From assembly GCA_009829735.1 (NCBI GenBank), contig CM020618.1:934038-998037 (forward strand): 64,000 nucleotides of DNA, written 5' to 3'. The DNA is from Pyropia yezoensis (lineage: Eukaryota; Rhodophyta; Bangiophyceae; Bangiales; Bangiaceae). Positions 23,345 to 32,616 of the stretch are shown in pieces. The notes under the pieces were generated by a model that was not told where the DNA came from, did not search any database, and saw only the letters and a list, made by a program, of their open reading frames with translations. The translations under genes were made by a program, and so were the position numbers. Position 1 is the stretch's first letter. Each line of letters begins with the position of its first letter.

Positions 23345-26300
23345 TCACGTTGAGGGAGGGCTGTTAGGGTCTATCTCATTCCGGGCACAGTACGCCCGGA
23401 CCTTCTCAGCGGGAAGGTCCTCCACATACTCCCACGTATCATCCTTGGCTTTGTAGCCAAACCAACGCACCCTCAACATGAGGCGGTCAGTGTCTTCATC
23501 CCATCCGTGGTCGATGAACTTATCGAACACGTACTCCTGCGGGCCCTGTTTGGCCGCAGGCAGTGAGGGGAGGCGCCACGCTTCCAAAGCACGCGCCCAA
23601 GCTGGGTCGCCTGCAGGCGGTGGTGCAACTTTGACCACGTCCTGTCCGTTCACTGTGCGGACCCCATCGTCACTTTCGATGGTGAAGCGCCGCCCATCAG
23701 TACGAAGGACCTGGTACGGTCCCTTCGTCTGGAATACCAGCTTACCCCCAGTTGGGGTGTGCGAGTGTACCAGCACCCAGTCACCCTGCTCGGGGACGTG
23801 CTTAGCATTGCGCACCTTTTTGTCAAAGGTACGCTTGTAGCGCTTTTGTGCTTTGTCCATCTCAGCCCTGACTTTAGGGATGAGGTTTTCAAGCCTAGCA
23901 GCGAACTCCGCCTTACTCTCAGTAGGAGTAGGCGTACTGCCACCATCCTCCCTAGTTGGGAGCGACCGCCGCACGGCAATAGTCTGCACACGACGGGGGG
24001 TCACAAAAGCGAGGGGTACTTCCCCGGTAGATGAGTGAACCTGCGAATTGTAGGCGGTAGTAAGAATAGAAATGTATTGGTCCCACGTCTTCACGTGCTC
24101 ACTCACATAGTGGCGCAGCTGCCTAACAATAGCTTTGTTGAAGCGCTCCACCTGCCCATTAGTTTGTGGGTGGTAAGGGGTGGCATAGTTTGCCTTAACC
24201 CCCAACATATCCAGCACTCCCTGAAACAGTACAGACGCAAATTGCGGTCCATTGTCCGATAGTGTACTATCCGGGATGCCATACGCGGCAACCCAGTGAT
24301 CTAGGAAGGCTGACACGACCGACATGGCCGTGATCTCTGCCAGTGGGATCGCTCGCGTAAGTTTCGTGAAGCGGTCACAGATGACCAGGAGGTACTGGTT
24401 GCCCTCCTCGGTCACTGGCAGTGGCCCAAGGATGTCCATCGCCAACGCGGCGAAGGGCTCCTTGGCCGGGAACAATAGCATAGCCGTACTAGGCTGCCGT
24501 TCCATCAGACGGTTCTGTGCACAACTTGTGCAGGCAGCCACCCAACTGTAGATGTCCACCACCATGGACGGCCAGTAGTACCTGGTCCTCAGGGTCTGGT
24601 ACAGTTTACTAGACCCCAGGTGTCCACCCGTGGGAGCGTTGTGCTCCCTCTCAAGGATACTGTCCTTGAGGGATGCGGGGACGACAAGTTGTTCAGCCCC
24701 TTGGAATACCCCCCTCCTCATGAGGAGGCCATCGTCTCCCAGAAAGAAACGCGTCTCCACCACTGTATCCAGTGTATCCCTCTGCGACTTGCAGAAGGGA
24801 TCCTCGGCCTGGGCCTTCACCACCTCGTCCAGGGACAGGGGCAAGTACTTCTTGTTCCCTGGCGCCTCGGGGTTCAACGCCTGACCCGAGCGCGTGACTA
24901 CCCCCACGATGGGGATGTCCTCATCGACTGGGTTAGTGTCCAGCCCCTCGGTAGGTACCCGAGAGAGGCCGTCGGCAAGGGCATGTTGCCTGCCAGGTCG
25001 GTACTCAATGTCAAAGTTGAAGGGTGCCAGTCGCACCCTCCACCGATTGAGACGAGTGTTCGTACAGTCCGTCTTAAAGATGAACTGCAACGCGCGGTGG
25101 TCACAGCGGATGAGGAACTTCTCACCCTCTAGGTAGTGACGAAGTGACGTCACCGCCCACACCACTGCGAGTCCTTCCAACTCGGTGACTCCGTAGTTCT
25201 TCTCGGCCGAGTTCAGCCCCTTACTGAAGTATCCCACCGGCAAGTACTCCTTGTCCGGCTGCTGCTGAAGCAACACACAACCAAGTTGGTCGTAGCTAGC
25301 GTCCACATCCAGGATGTAGTGGCCTCCCAACCTGGGAATAGCCACGATAGGGGGCTTCAGCAGAAGGTCCCGAAGAGTCTCAAAGGATTCCTGCTCCACC
25401 CGACTTGGGGGAGGCAGGTTCTTCGGTAGCGTTGAGCTCACTAGCTCATTCAACGGCTTCGCCACCTTGGCGAAGCCCTTGGTGAAACGTCGGTACACGT
25501 TACACATCCCGAGGAAGCTCCTCATCTGGGTCTGGGTCCGGGGGCACTGAGCCTTACGAATGGCCCTCAAGTTCTTCTCGTTAACACTGAGACGCCCCGG
25601 ACGGACAACATGTCCCAAGTACTCCACCTCTTGAGTGAAGAGGTGGCACTTACTCGCCTTCAGGGACACACCGGCGTCAGCAAGTAGCTTGAACACCTGG
25701 CCAAGATGGCCAATGTGTTCCTCCAGACTTCGGGAGAACACAATGATATCGTCTAGGTACACAAGACAGATCTGCCACCGTACTCCGGCCAGAATCATGT
25801 CCATAGCGCGCTGGAAAGTTGCCGGCGCGTTACACAGACCAAACGGTAGGCGCTTGCACTGGTAGGTACCACAGTGACAGGTAAAGGTAGTTTTATGCCT
25901 GTCCTCCGGGGCAATGGGAATTTGCCAGTACCCCGCGTTACAGTCCAGGGTAGAGAACACGTTTGCCTCCCCCAGAGAGTCCAGACAGTCGTCCATCCTA
26001 GGTAGGGGATAACTGTCCTTCACCGTGCTCTCGTTGAGCTTACAGTAGTCGATACAAAACCGGGGGGTCCCATCAACTTTGGGGACGATAACCACCGGAC
26101 TCGCCCACTCGGCGTTGCTGGCCTCGATCACATCGAGGGCCTCCATGCGAGCAACTTGCTCCTTAACGAGGGCCCTTGAACGAGGTCCTCCCCTATACGG
26201 TTGTTGGCGTATAGGGGGTGCACCGGGCTTCAACTCGATCCGGTGTTGGGTGGCTCTCATGAGTCCCAATTGACCATCCCACAACTTGTGATATTGGTCC

Positions 26301-27328
26301 AAGAGGCGTTCAACTTGAACCCTCAACCTGGGGGGGACACCCTCCATGTTCACATGGGGCCGAGGAGAGGCGGCCGACTTGGCTTGATGCTTCTCCTTTC
26401 CGGACTTCGGGTCGCTACTTGCGCCCGCGTTGAGGGTGACCGCTACTACCGGTCCCTCGTGTTGGTCGATATAGCCGAACTTGGCTCCCGACTTGAAGTA
26501 CTGGGGCGACGAGCTCAGGTTCATCACCTGTATCCTCCACGGGACTCCGGCTTTGGAGTCCATCGTGCCAAGGGCAACATGCACTTGGTGCTTGCGAGCA
26601 AGACGGGGGTGAGGGTGCACCAACCCGTTCCCCGTATAATCAGTTACAACATCAACGTGCGCCACCGAGTTGGGGGGCAACGTGACTTTACGGGCTAGAC
26701 GCAGGGTAGCAGTAAACTCTTCCCTCACAGAGCAAACAGGCTTCGACTGTGAAACTGTCACAGGAGCCACAGACTTTCCCTTACCAAGGATGGGGATAGT
26801 CTCCCCATTCATCAACTTGACCCAGTACTCAGGGCCACAAATCAAGGGCACTTGTGTAACAACATAAGGGGTACCCAGAAGCAGGGGTACCGATATATTC
26901 TCAACTACACCATAGGTCACGTCGACCTCATGGGTCCCCAACCTAGTTGGTAGGGTCACGGCACCAACGATGGGAAGTACCCCACCATTGATGTCAATCA
27001 TATGGTCAGCTTTGGACCTCCAGCGTTGGAGCTTCACCTCCTTTGGTAATAGCGACTTGCGTATCAAGGAGGCTCCTGACCCGGTATCAAGTACGATACG
27101 GGCACAACAGGCGCGGCCGGGGGCAAGTTGCACCCGTCCAGCCACCTGGAAGTTCTCACCCGTCAGCACCGCGATGACCCGACGTGGGTTTACGTTCTTG
27201 GGGAGTCCTACCCGAGGTGGGCGGACTCCCTTAGGTCGCCGCAGTATCCGGCACGGTTGGTTCGTCCTCCTGGACCACTTGGCCGAGGCTGCCGTTGTGA
27301 GCTTCGGACGACCAGCCCCAACGGTCAT
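23345..27328 (-). CDS. Element 1 pol polyprotein (PR-RT-RH-IN-chromodomain)
   Basis: A 1327-residue open frame. Domains: retropepsin with LDTGSGAS at about 80-87; reverse transcriptase with FCIDY, PFGL-NAPATFQ and the catalytic YLDD at 524-527; RNase H with DVDAS at about 674, a downstream E and DHRAL at about 743; integrase with the H-H-C-C zinc site (H896, H903, C933, C936) and the D-D-E triad (D965 in AMDILG, D1025 in LSDNG, E1061 in GQVERFN); a GPY-type module (TKGPYQVL); and a C-terminal chromodomain around 1255-1305 (YVFDKFIDH, VRWFGY, TWEYVEDL). All catalytic residues are present and there is no internal stop. It lies in the -1 frame relative to gag; its ATG overlaps the gag stop as ATGA, and a G GGA AAC heptamer precedes the junction. 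It would replicate and integrate the element; chromodomains of this group direct integration to marked chromatin. Confidence 0.97.
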   Translation of the reverse strand: MTVGAGRPKLTTAASAKWSRRTNQPCRILRRPKGVRPPRVGLPKNVNPRRVIAVLTGENFQVAGRVQLAPGRACCARIVLDTGSGASLIRKSLLPKEVKLQRWRSKADHMIDINGGVLPIVGAVTLPTRLGTHEVDVTYGVVENISVPLLLGTPYVVTQVPLICGPEYWVKLMNGETIPILGKGKSVAPVTVSQSKPVCSVREEFTATLRLARKVTLPPNSVAHVDVVTDYTGNGLVHPHPRLARKHQVHVALGTMDSKAGVPWRIQVMNLSSSPQYFKSGAKFGYIDQHEGPVVAVTLNAGASSDPKSGKEKHQAKSAASPRPHVNMEGVPPRLRVQVERLLDQYHKLWDGQLGLMRATQHRIELKPGAPPIRQQPYRGGPRSRALVKEQVARMEALDVIEASNAEWASPVVIVPKVDGTPRFCIDYCKLNESTVKDSYPLPRMDDCLDSLGEANVFSTLDCNAGYWQIPIAPEDRHKTTFTCHCGTYQCKRLPFGLCNAPATFQRAMDMILAGVRWQICLVYLDDIIVFSRSLEEHIGHLGQVFKLLADAGVSLKASKCHLFTQEVEYLGHVVRPGRLSVNEKNLRAIRKAQCPRTQTQMRSFLGMCNVYRRFTKGFAKVAKPLNELVSSTLPKNLPPPSRVEQESFETLRDLLLKPPIVAIPRLGGHYILDVDASYDQLGCVLLQQQPDKEYLPVGYFSKGLNSAEKNYGVTELEGLAVVWAVTSLRHYLEGEKFLIRCDHRALQFIFKTDCTNTRLNRWRVRLAPFNFDIEYRPGRQHALADGLSRVPTEGLDTNPVDEDIPIVGVVTRSGQALNPEAPGNKKYLPLSLDEVVKAQAEDPFCKSQRDTLDTVVETRFFLGDDGLLMRRGVFQGAEQLVVPASLKDSILEREHNAPTGGHLGSSKLYQTLRTRYYWPSMVVDIYSWVAACTSCAQNRLMERQPSTAMLLFPAKEPFAALAMDILGPLPVTEEGNQYLLVICDRFTKLTRAIPLAEITAMSVVSAFLDHWVAAYGIPDSTLSDNGPQFASVLFQGVLDMLGVKANYATPYHPQTNGQVERFNKAIVRQLRHYVSEHVKTWDQYISILTTAYNSQVHSSTGEVPLAFVTPRRVQTIAVRRSLPTREDGGSTPTPTESKAEFAARLENLIPKVRAEMDKAQKRYKRTFDKKVRNAKHVPEQGDWVLVHSHTPTGGKLVFQTKGPYQVLRTDGRRFTIESDDGVRTVNGQDVVKVAPPPAGDPAWARALEAWRLPSLPAAKQGPQEYVFDKFIDHGWDEDTDRLMLRVRWFGYKAKDDTWEYVEDLPAEKVRAYCARNEIDPNSPPST

Positions 27329-27337
27329 TCGTTTCCC
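27325..27337 (-). promoter_or_regulatory. Candidate -1 frameshift site and ATGA gag/pol junction of element 1
   Basis: On the minus strand 27337-27331 reads GGGAAAC, in the gag register G GGA AAC, the X XXY YYZ form of -1 slippery sites. The gag stop TGA follows one codon later and overlaps the pol ATG (ATGA, 27328-27325). Pol is in the -1 frame. Downstream, CCGTTG (from 27324) can pair with CAACGG about 20 bases further on. Frameshifting, or stop-restart at ATGA, could each deliver pol. Confidence 0.65.
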
Positions 27338-29271
27338 GCCGACTTGGCGTCCGAATCTGAGGGCGGGGAGGAAGACGACGAGTCCGAGGACGACGTGTCC
27401 GCCTCCTCTGCCGAGGGTGTGGCGACCGCGACGACCGGTCGAGACCCACCCTCGCGGCGTGAACGTACTTCGTTCGTAGCCGACTTCTTACTCGCATTCC
27501 TAACAAGTTGTTGGATGCGTTTACTCAACTTGGGGCAATCATATGCCCAGTGTCCATCGGAGTTGCAGTTCCAACACCGATGGTCTGTTCCGGGAGGGGT
27601 CTTCCCAACTGGGGAAGACGAAGGGATACCCTGGGAAGTTCCCACGGCAGCTACCACCCTCTCCTTGCGGATTCGGCGTGCCTCTCTCAACTCTCTGGCC
27701 TGGCGCGCCTCCTCCCGTTCCTTGGCCAACTCGGCCTGACGCTCCTGGCGTTGTTCCTCCCGCAACTTGCGGTAGGCCTCGCCTCTGCGATAGGCGAACC
27801 TAGCCAACTCGGCCAGGGTCGCCCGGGCAGTGTTATGCTCCCGGGTCTCCATCCGGACTGACCAATGGAGTCCCTCCACAAACCGACTCTTCACCACAGC
27901 TTGTGGATGAAGAAACCCACAAAGATTGTTGAGCTTACGGACTCGCTCCGCAAAGGACAACTCTTCCTCCGCCTCTTCCTGATGGGCTTGCGTAAACTCC
28001 TCGACTTGAGAAGCCAACGCTGCCTCATCAACCATGGCTCTCAACAACCAGTTGACGAGCTCCAAATAGGACGTCACCTCCCCAGCGCCTCCACTTGAGG
28101 AGCTGGGCATGACGGACATAAGTTCTGTCCGCAGGTCGCCCTTCGTAAACTCCTGTAGCATGTAAAAAGCCATGCCTTCACTTATGGGATTGTCGTCACA
28201 GGCTTTTGTGAAACGACGTAGGAACTCAAAGACACGGAGGGGGGGGGTTCCATCCCACTCCGCTTTGTGCCCAAAAGAATGAAGTGCATTCTTCTTGGCA
28301 CGGCCCATGGCTCGGGCCTGGTCAGGACCATACACCACCGACTTGTTGTGGAGGGCGTAGGTCTCACAGTCAAAGATCCTCTGGTAGACCGGGTTGGCTA
28401 CCTGGATCTTTGGCGGCACCTCACGTTGAGGGAACAGCCGCTGTGGCACTGGGGTAAGTTCACCCTCAGTGCCTGTAGTCCGGCGCGGCGCGCTTGGTGT
28501 AGCCGCCGGCGTTTCCGGGGGGAACTCCCCCATGAAGGGCGTACGCCCCACCGAGTATGGTGTGGCTCCCTCGTTGGGAGTCACAGGTGTCGCCCCCAGT
28601 TCGGGGCGACCAGAGATAGGCGTAAGGGGGGATTCCCCCTGTGCCTGCGGGCTCGAAAGCCCCAATCCGGTTTGGACATTGAGGCCATCTGGCAAACTCG
28701 CCACAATCTGATTCAGAATAGTATTCGTCATCGTGACCACCAGGTCCGGCAAAGTCTGCCGCAACACATTGGTCGCCTCCCGACGGACAGTTTCCGCGAG
28801 GAGTGGATTGACGACTCCAGTTGAGTCTCGGTCCGCCTCCGGGAGTCCACCTGAGGGGTAACCACGTTCCTCAGGGGTCTCAACCGGGGGCATGGGCGCG
28901 AGCCCATCGCCGACCAACGGAGGTCCGCCGTCCTCCGAAAGCCTAGTTGGCGACGGCTCCAAGCCAAAGTTGGCTCCAACCCGAGTGGAACCCGCGGGGA
29001 CAGTCCTCACCCCTTGGGACGTTCCCGTTGAGTATACCACACGGTGGCCAGACTTCGGCCCACCCACATCAGAAGTGTCACCCGAGTGAACTCCCGACTG
29101 AGTCGGGGTGGCCTGTTGCCCGCCCGCACTTCCAGTCCTGCTGGCTTGAGGGACCTCTAGTCCCTCTGCGACCCCAGGTAAACCCACCTGTGTCTCACCA
29201 GTATTCAAAGGCACTGAAGTACGTGCGTCACCCGTGTACTCCCCGGACGACGGCGGGTCCGAGCTAGCCAT
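27325..29271 (-). CDS. Element 1 gag (capsid and CCHC nucleocapsid)
   Basis: A 648-aa structural protein that would form the virus-like particle and bind the element RNA. I start at the ATG at 29271; eight codons upstream in frame there is only a GTG. The N-terminal 270 residues are Pro/Gly/Ser/Thr-rich. The capsid-like part follows (about 290-460), with FEFLRRFTKA and SYLELVNWLLRAM. Then comes a highly charged helical segment of Glu/Arg-rich repeats (about 500-545) and one zinc knuckle, C-x2-C-x4-H-x4-C, at 566-579 (CWNCNSDGHWAYDC). The tail is Ser/Asp-rich and ends in AGNE, coded by the bases of the slippery heptamer. No defects are seen. Confidence 0.93.
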   Translation of the reverse strand: MASSDPPSSGEYTGDARTSVPLNTGETQVGLPGVAEGLEVPQASRTGSAGGQQATPTQSGVHSGDTSDVGGPKSGHRVVYSTGTSQGVRTVPAGSTRVGANFGLEPSPTRLSEDGGPPLVGDGLAPMPPVETPEERGYPSGGLPEADRDSTGVVNPLLAETVRREATNVLRQTLPDLVVTMTNTILNQIVASLPDGLNVQTGLGLSSPQAQGESPLTPISGRPELGATPVTPNEGATPYSVGRTPFMGEFPPETPAATPSAPRRTTGTEGELTPVPQRLFPQREVPPKIQVANPVYQRIFDCETYALHNKSVVYGPDQARAMGRAKKNALHSFGHKAEWDGTPPLRVFEFLRRFTKACDDNPISEGMAFYMLQEFTKGDLRTELMSVMPSSSSGGAGEVTSYLELVNWLLRAMVDEAALASQVEEFTQAHQEEAEEELSFAERVRKLNNLCGFLHPQAVVKSRFVEGLHWSVRMETREHNTARATLAELARFAYRRGEAYRKLREEQRQERQAELAKEREEARQARELREARRIRKERVVAAVGTSQGIPSSSPVGKTPPGTDHRCWNCNSDGHWAYDCPKLSKRIQQLVRNASKKSATNEVRSRREGGSRPVVAVATPSAEEADTSSSDSSSSSPPSDSDAKSAGNE

Positions 29272-29369
29272 GTTGGCTGACGATCCGTATGACACGGTCC
29301 AAGTCCACCGTTCCTCTGAGACAGAGGGCCCCCGACACCCGGGTGCACCCGGAGGTAAAGCTTACCTCT

Positions 29370-29388
29370 GTCCCCTGCTGCTCCACCA
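29370..29388 (-). other. Primer-binding site of element 1
   Basis: The minus strand reads TGGTGGAGCAGCAGGGGAC, two bases after the 5' LTR. It begins with TGG, complementary to the CCA end of a tRNA. The same 19 bases occur at the PBS of elements 2 and 4. The matching tRNA would end in CTGCTCC-A-CCA; I cannot name it. Confidence 0.85.
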
Positions 29389-29390
29389 AA

Positions 29391-29857
29391 TGTGGCAAAA
29401 ACCACATGCACACACGGCACCCAAGTTGGGGCGGTGTGCAAGGGCTGCCTCCCGTGTCGGGGGAACCGGAAGAAGTGCAAGTCGCACACACTCTGTCCCT
29501 TTTGTGGGGCAAACCCCCCACGGACAAACAAGAGGATGGTGTGTGGTCCAACAGTTTCTTGGTCGGGACGGGGACGCAGGGCCATGCCCCGCTGTCCCTC
29601 CCCTTATCCCCCAGGGTCCACTCAGAATCTCGCCACCCAGAATCTCCCACCCCAGCACCTGCCCACCGGGCCACACGAAAATTCAAGACGATAAATGCAG
29701 AAAACCCTCAAATCCAAGTTGGATTTACTACTAAGCTAACTATCCCAAACTTAGGGAATATGGACCCAAATGCAGGGGGAGGAACGGATCAGGCTAGTGG
29801 CCTGCCGCCCCTTGCATGGCACGTGTTGCCCCCTACCTGGGGGTCAATACTGCCACA
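29391..29857 (-). repeat. 5' LTR of element 1 (467 bp)
   Basis: Bounded by the 7-bp inverted termini TGTGGCA and TGCCACA. Its inner edge is followed by the PBS; its right part matches 20654-20951. It should hold the promoter of the genomic RNA and the polyadenylation signals. I do not see a convincing TATA box. Confidence 0.93.
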
Positions 29858-29933
29858 CCTAGAGGAGCGGAAGCCACGCCTCGCCGTGTGCGAGTTCAGC
29901 TGGGGTGCCTGTGCTCATTTATCGAGGGGGCTG

Positions 29934-30140
29934 ATGCACCGCCGGCCGCGTCGGCCGCGGCGCGTCCGCGCACGAGCGCGTGATGGGGCGGCAAGCACCG
30001 CAGCTGTGAACGGCGGCCGCACCGAGGCGGGTGGCGGCAGTGGCACCACGGAGGGGGACAGCGAGGTACCGCCCGCGGATGTGACGGAGGAGCAGCGCCT
30101 GGCGCAGGAGCAGCTGGATTTTCTCAACCAGCTGGAGTGA
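29934..30140 (+). CDS. Small ORF just outside element 1 (doubtful)
   Basis: A 68-codon frame ending in an acidic, Gln/Leu-rich sequence (TEEQRLAQEQLDFLNQL). The same frame stays open to the left into the LTR, so this could be the remaining 3' end of a host or transposon gene interrupted by element 1. Arg-rich at its start, Gly/Thr-rich in the middle. I recognise no family. Confidence 0.25.
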   Translation: MHRRPRRPRRVRARARDGAASTAAVNGGRTEAGGGSGTTEGDSEVPPADVTEEQRLAQEQLDFLNQLE

Positions 30141-31369
30141 GAGGTAGGCGGGATGAGCAACAAATGGAATCATGTACGGAAATGAGCAGAAACAGATACA
30201 ACAGGAAATAACAGCAAGAAAGAACGCCTGAGGAACAGCTGTAATGCTCTTGTCTGTAAGGCTGGATATTATGTATGTCGGCTCCTTCATGGGCGATTGT
30301 GAGCCAACCAAAGTCCAGCCGATCCCGGTTTTCTCCCGGTTCTCTTCCCCTCCGAGCGCTTCATTGGCTATGACAGAAATCCCGGTTTTCTTCCGGTTCT
30401 GTTCCCTTAGGGCTGTGGCATCCTGTAGGGCGCTTCAGCCTCGATGTCGAGGTTCCCAGGAACTGGATATCGAGGTTTCCAGAACCCCGATATCCCGGTT
30501 CTCCAGACCTCGATATCCAGGTTTCCGGGACGTCTCAGAAACCTAGATTTTGGGACGCTTTTTTTTTGTAGGGCCCCCTGGTGGAGCCCCTATCGGCCCC
30601 CCCCCCGTGGACCCTCCTGCTGGGCACCTTTAGCGGCGCCGAGGAAAACCCGCTCCGCGACACGCCCGCCACTGGATGGTCATCTCTCCGCAGAGGGGGC
30701 GTTCCATTTTTTTTTCTCACCCCTCCCCCCTCCCGCCCTCTGTACGTCACCCATCCCGCCCCAGCGTATGTACGTGAGCCGCGCCACCGCGGCCCATCTG
30801 CTCCCCCCCCCTTCCCTCCTCTCCTTTGGACGGCGTGGCTCGACGTCTTGCCCGTGGCATTCCCCAGTCGCACTGGCGGTGGCGGTCACGGCTGCGGCGG
30901 GCCCAGTCGCGGCAGCGCCGCCGCCCCGCCTGCCCCCCCCCTGACGCTGCTCGCGGCTCGTGCGCAGCGGGCATCGCACGGTAATGGGGGAAGAAGGGGG
31001 TGTCTCCGCCCCACCCTCGTTCCCCGCCCCGGTCCGACGTGTCGGAGGCTCTACGGCGGGACGGCGGGGGCTGCCGTCGCGGCTCGCGCACCGATGCCAC
31101 CTGTGGCGTGGCCGCGGCGGTCGCAGCGCGACGGCCGCGGCCGCCGATTGATGTTGGATAAGAAGGGGTCGGCGGAGGTGGTCGGTCTTGGCATTATGGG
31201 TGGGGAGGAAAGTGTTGGGCGTACCTACTCCCTAGTCTGCTCCCCTGCTACATCTGCTTGGCGTACCCTCTTTCCCGCTTTGATCGCTGTAGTGGTTTTG
31301 TGTTTCTCCTACGCCCTCCCCTTCCCCGGGCTAAACCCCTGCCTTGTGTTATTCGCGCTTGTCGACAAT
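30141..31369. other. Non-coding stretch with a hairpin cluster
   Basis: No gene is supported. Between 30310 and 30540 short GGTT/AACC and GATATC words recur, including one good hairpin at 30464-30519. From 30590 to 31150 the sequence is very GC-rich, with C runs; its open frames look composition-driven. Confidence 0.6.
30464..30519. repeat. Two-stem inverted repeat with GATATC words
   Basis: Arms TGGATATCGAGGT (30464-30476) and ACCTCGATATCCA (30507-30519) are exact complements, 13 bp. Inside them AGAACC and GGTTCT pair again around CCGATATCCC. Single-base differences elsewhere in the cluster suggest an old repeat family. Confidence 0.75.
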
Positions 31370-31741
31370 ATGGGCACCCCGTCCTCCCGCCGACCGTCGT
31401 CGTCCTTCCTGCTGGCTGCCACCGCCGCGGCTGCAGCCGCGAATGGGAGCGCCCGCGGGGCGCGGTATTGGGCAGGGCAGCGCGCTGCCCTGCCCAATGG
31501 GAGCGCCCGCGAGGCGCGGTATTGGGCAGGGCAGCGCGCTGCCCTGCCCAATGGGAGCGCCCGCGAGGCGCGGTATTGGCCCACCCTATCCACCCCCACC
31601 CCCGCCGCCGCCAAACGCCGCCAAACTCCTACCCCAAAAGGCGGGTCAGAGAGGGCTGCTGCCCCCCCCTCCCCCGCCCCCACCCCCCGCCCGCCCACTC
31701 CTCCATTCCCCTACCACCCTCCCCAACCCACAATCCCGTGA
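31370..31741 (+). CDS. ORF with 18-aa repeats (doubtful)
   Basis: A 123-aa frame from an ATG, starting Ser/Ala-rich, followed by 2.5 copies of an 18-residue repeat (NGSAREARYWAGQRAALP) coded by the 54-bp tandem repeat, then a Pro/Thr-rich tail. The repeat length is a multiple of three, so the frame is kept. Codon evidence is weak because the whole stretch is GC-rich, and no known family is recognised. Confidence 0.25.
   Translation: MGTPSSRRPSSSFLLAATAAAAAANGSARGARYWAGQRAALPNGSAREARYWAGQRAALPNGSAREARYWPTLSTPTPAAAKRRQTPTPKGGSERAAAPPSPAPTPRPPTPPFPYHPPQPTIP
31442..31579. repeat. 54-bp tandem repeat, about 2.5 copies
   Basis: Units start at 31442, 31496 and 31550 and are nearly identical. Each full unit holds the palindrome GGCAGGGCAGCGCGCTGCCC and its mirror continuation. 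Confidence 0.9.
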
Positions 31742-32616
31742 CGACCAGAGGGAGCGGGGGGGGGGGGAGGGGGGCGCGGCAGCGGCGGCAGCGACGGGTG
31801 TGGCGGTGGCGGTGGGGGAGAGGGGGGGGGGTGGGCGGCGCCCCCGCCTCACCCCCGCCCGTTGCCAAGGCCGCCTGGGCGTGGCACCAAAGCGGTGGTG
31901 CCTCCCTGCGGCGCCACCCTCGAAATGCGCCTCACCACCTGGGCCGACGGGTCGAAGTGGGAGCTGGGCGACGCGACGGCAACGGAGCGGGGGCTCCCCA
32001 CCGGCCTGGAAGGCCGCTCGGGCACCCTGCGGGGCCCCGTGGGGGCGGTGAAGTGGCGCCTGTTCCCCCCGAAGGGCTGGGGGGGTGCCTCCCGGCGCCG
32101 TCGCGGCGGTGGCGCGGCGGTCACGAACGGCTGCCGCGGCGCTGTCGCTCACCGCCACCGTGCACCCCCGGCTGGTGCTGCTGCGCCCGGTGCAGGAGGG
32201 GCGGGGGGGTGGTACGGGCGAGAGGCGGCGCGACCGCATCCGCGCCCGCCTGCTGAGCAGGTGGCTCCCGCCGCCGCCCCGCCACCGCCGCCGCCGCAGC
32301 GCGCAGCTTTTGCGGGGCACGTGGCCGCCGACGACGCATGAGACCGACGGCCTCAGCGTCGTGCGGGTGCCCATCCCGGCGGCATCGGTCGCCATTGACG
32401 GTGCCGCTCCGGCCGCCGCCGGGAGGCGCGCGATCGGCCCTTCAGCGGGCGGGTGGGGTGGGGGGGGAGGGGGGGGGGGGAAGGGGACGGGCTGGCCCCC
32501 TTGGAGGCAGCGGCAGCGCCCGTGCGGCGCCGTTGCCCCTGTTGTGCCCCCTTGAGCCCAGCAATGTATTTTTTGTTTTCGATGCGTAGGTACTACGCCG
32601 CACAGCTAGGCGGTGG
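31742..32616. other. GC-rich stretch without a clear gene
   Basis: Overlapping long frames exist on both strands, rich in Arg, Pro, Ala and Gly, none with a recognisable domain. G runs at 31758-31772 and 32455-32482 could form quadruplexes. The stretch is cut by a gap at 32617. Confidence 0.5.

Larger units (their letters stand above)
20654..29857 (-). mobile_element. Element 1: Ty3/gypsy (chromodomain type) LTR retrotransposon, family A
   Basis: In minus-strand order the element has a 5' LTR (29857-29391), a 2-base spacer, a PBS, gag (29271-27325), pol (27328-23345) with protease, reverse transcriptase, RNase H, integrase and a C-terminal chromodomain, a plus-strand ORF (21290-23233), a purine tract (20966-20952) and a 3' LTR running into the gap. 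Gag and pol are each open over their full length and the visible LTR parts differ by only a few bases, so the insertion is young and may be active or only recently dead. The order RT-RNase H-IN with a C-terminal chromodomain is the hallmark of the chromovirus branch of Ty3/gypsy. The antisense ORF is an addition to the usual plan. Confidence 0.95.

Noticed and set aside
23345..29295. Plus-strand ORFs within gag and pol of element 1
   Set aside because: Shadow frames of well-supported gag and pol; none has a motif or a counterpart in the other family, unlike the ORF at 21290.
30581..32341. Several overlapping long ORFs on both strands
   Set aside because: They are Pro/Ala/Gly/Arg low-complexity products of GC-rich DNA, compete with equally long frames on the other strand and show no motif. 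Only the 31370 ORF is listed, at low confidence.
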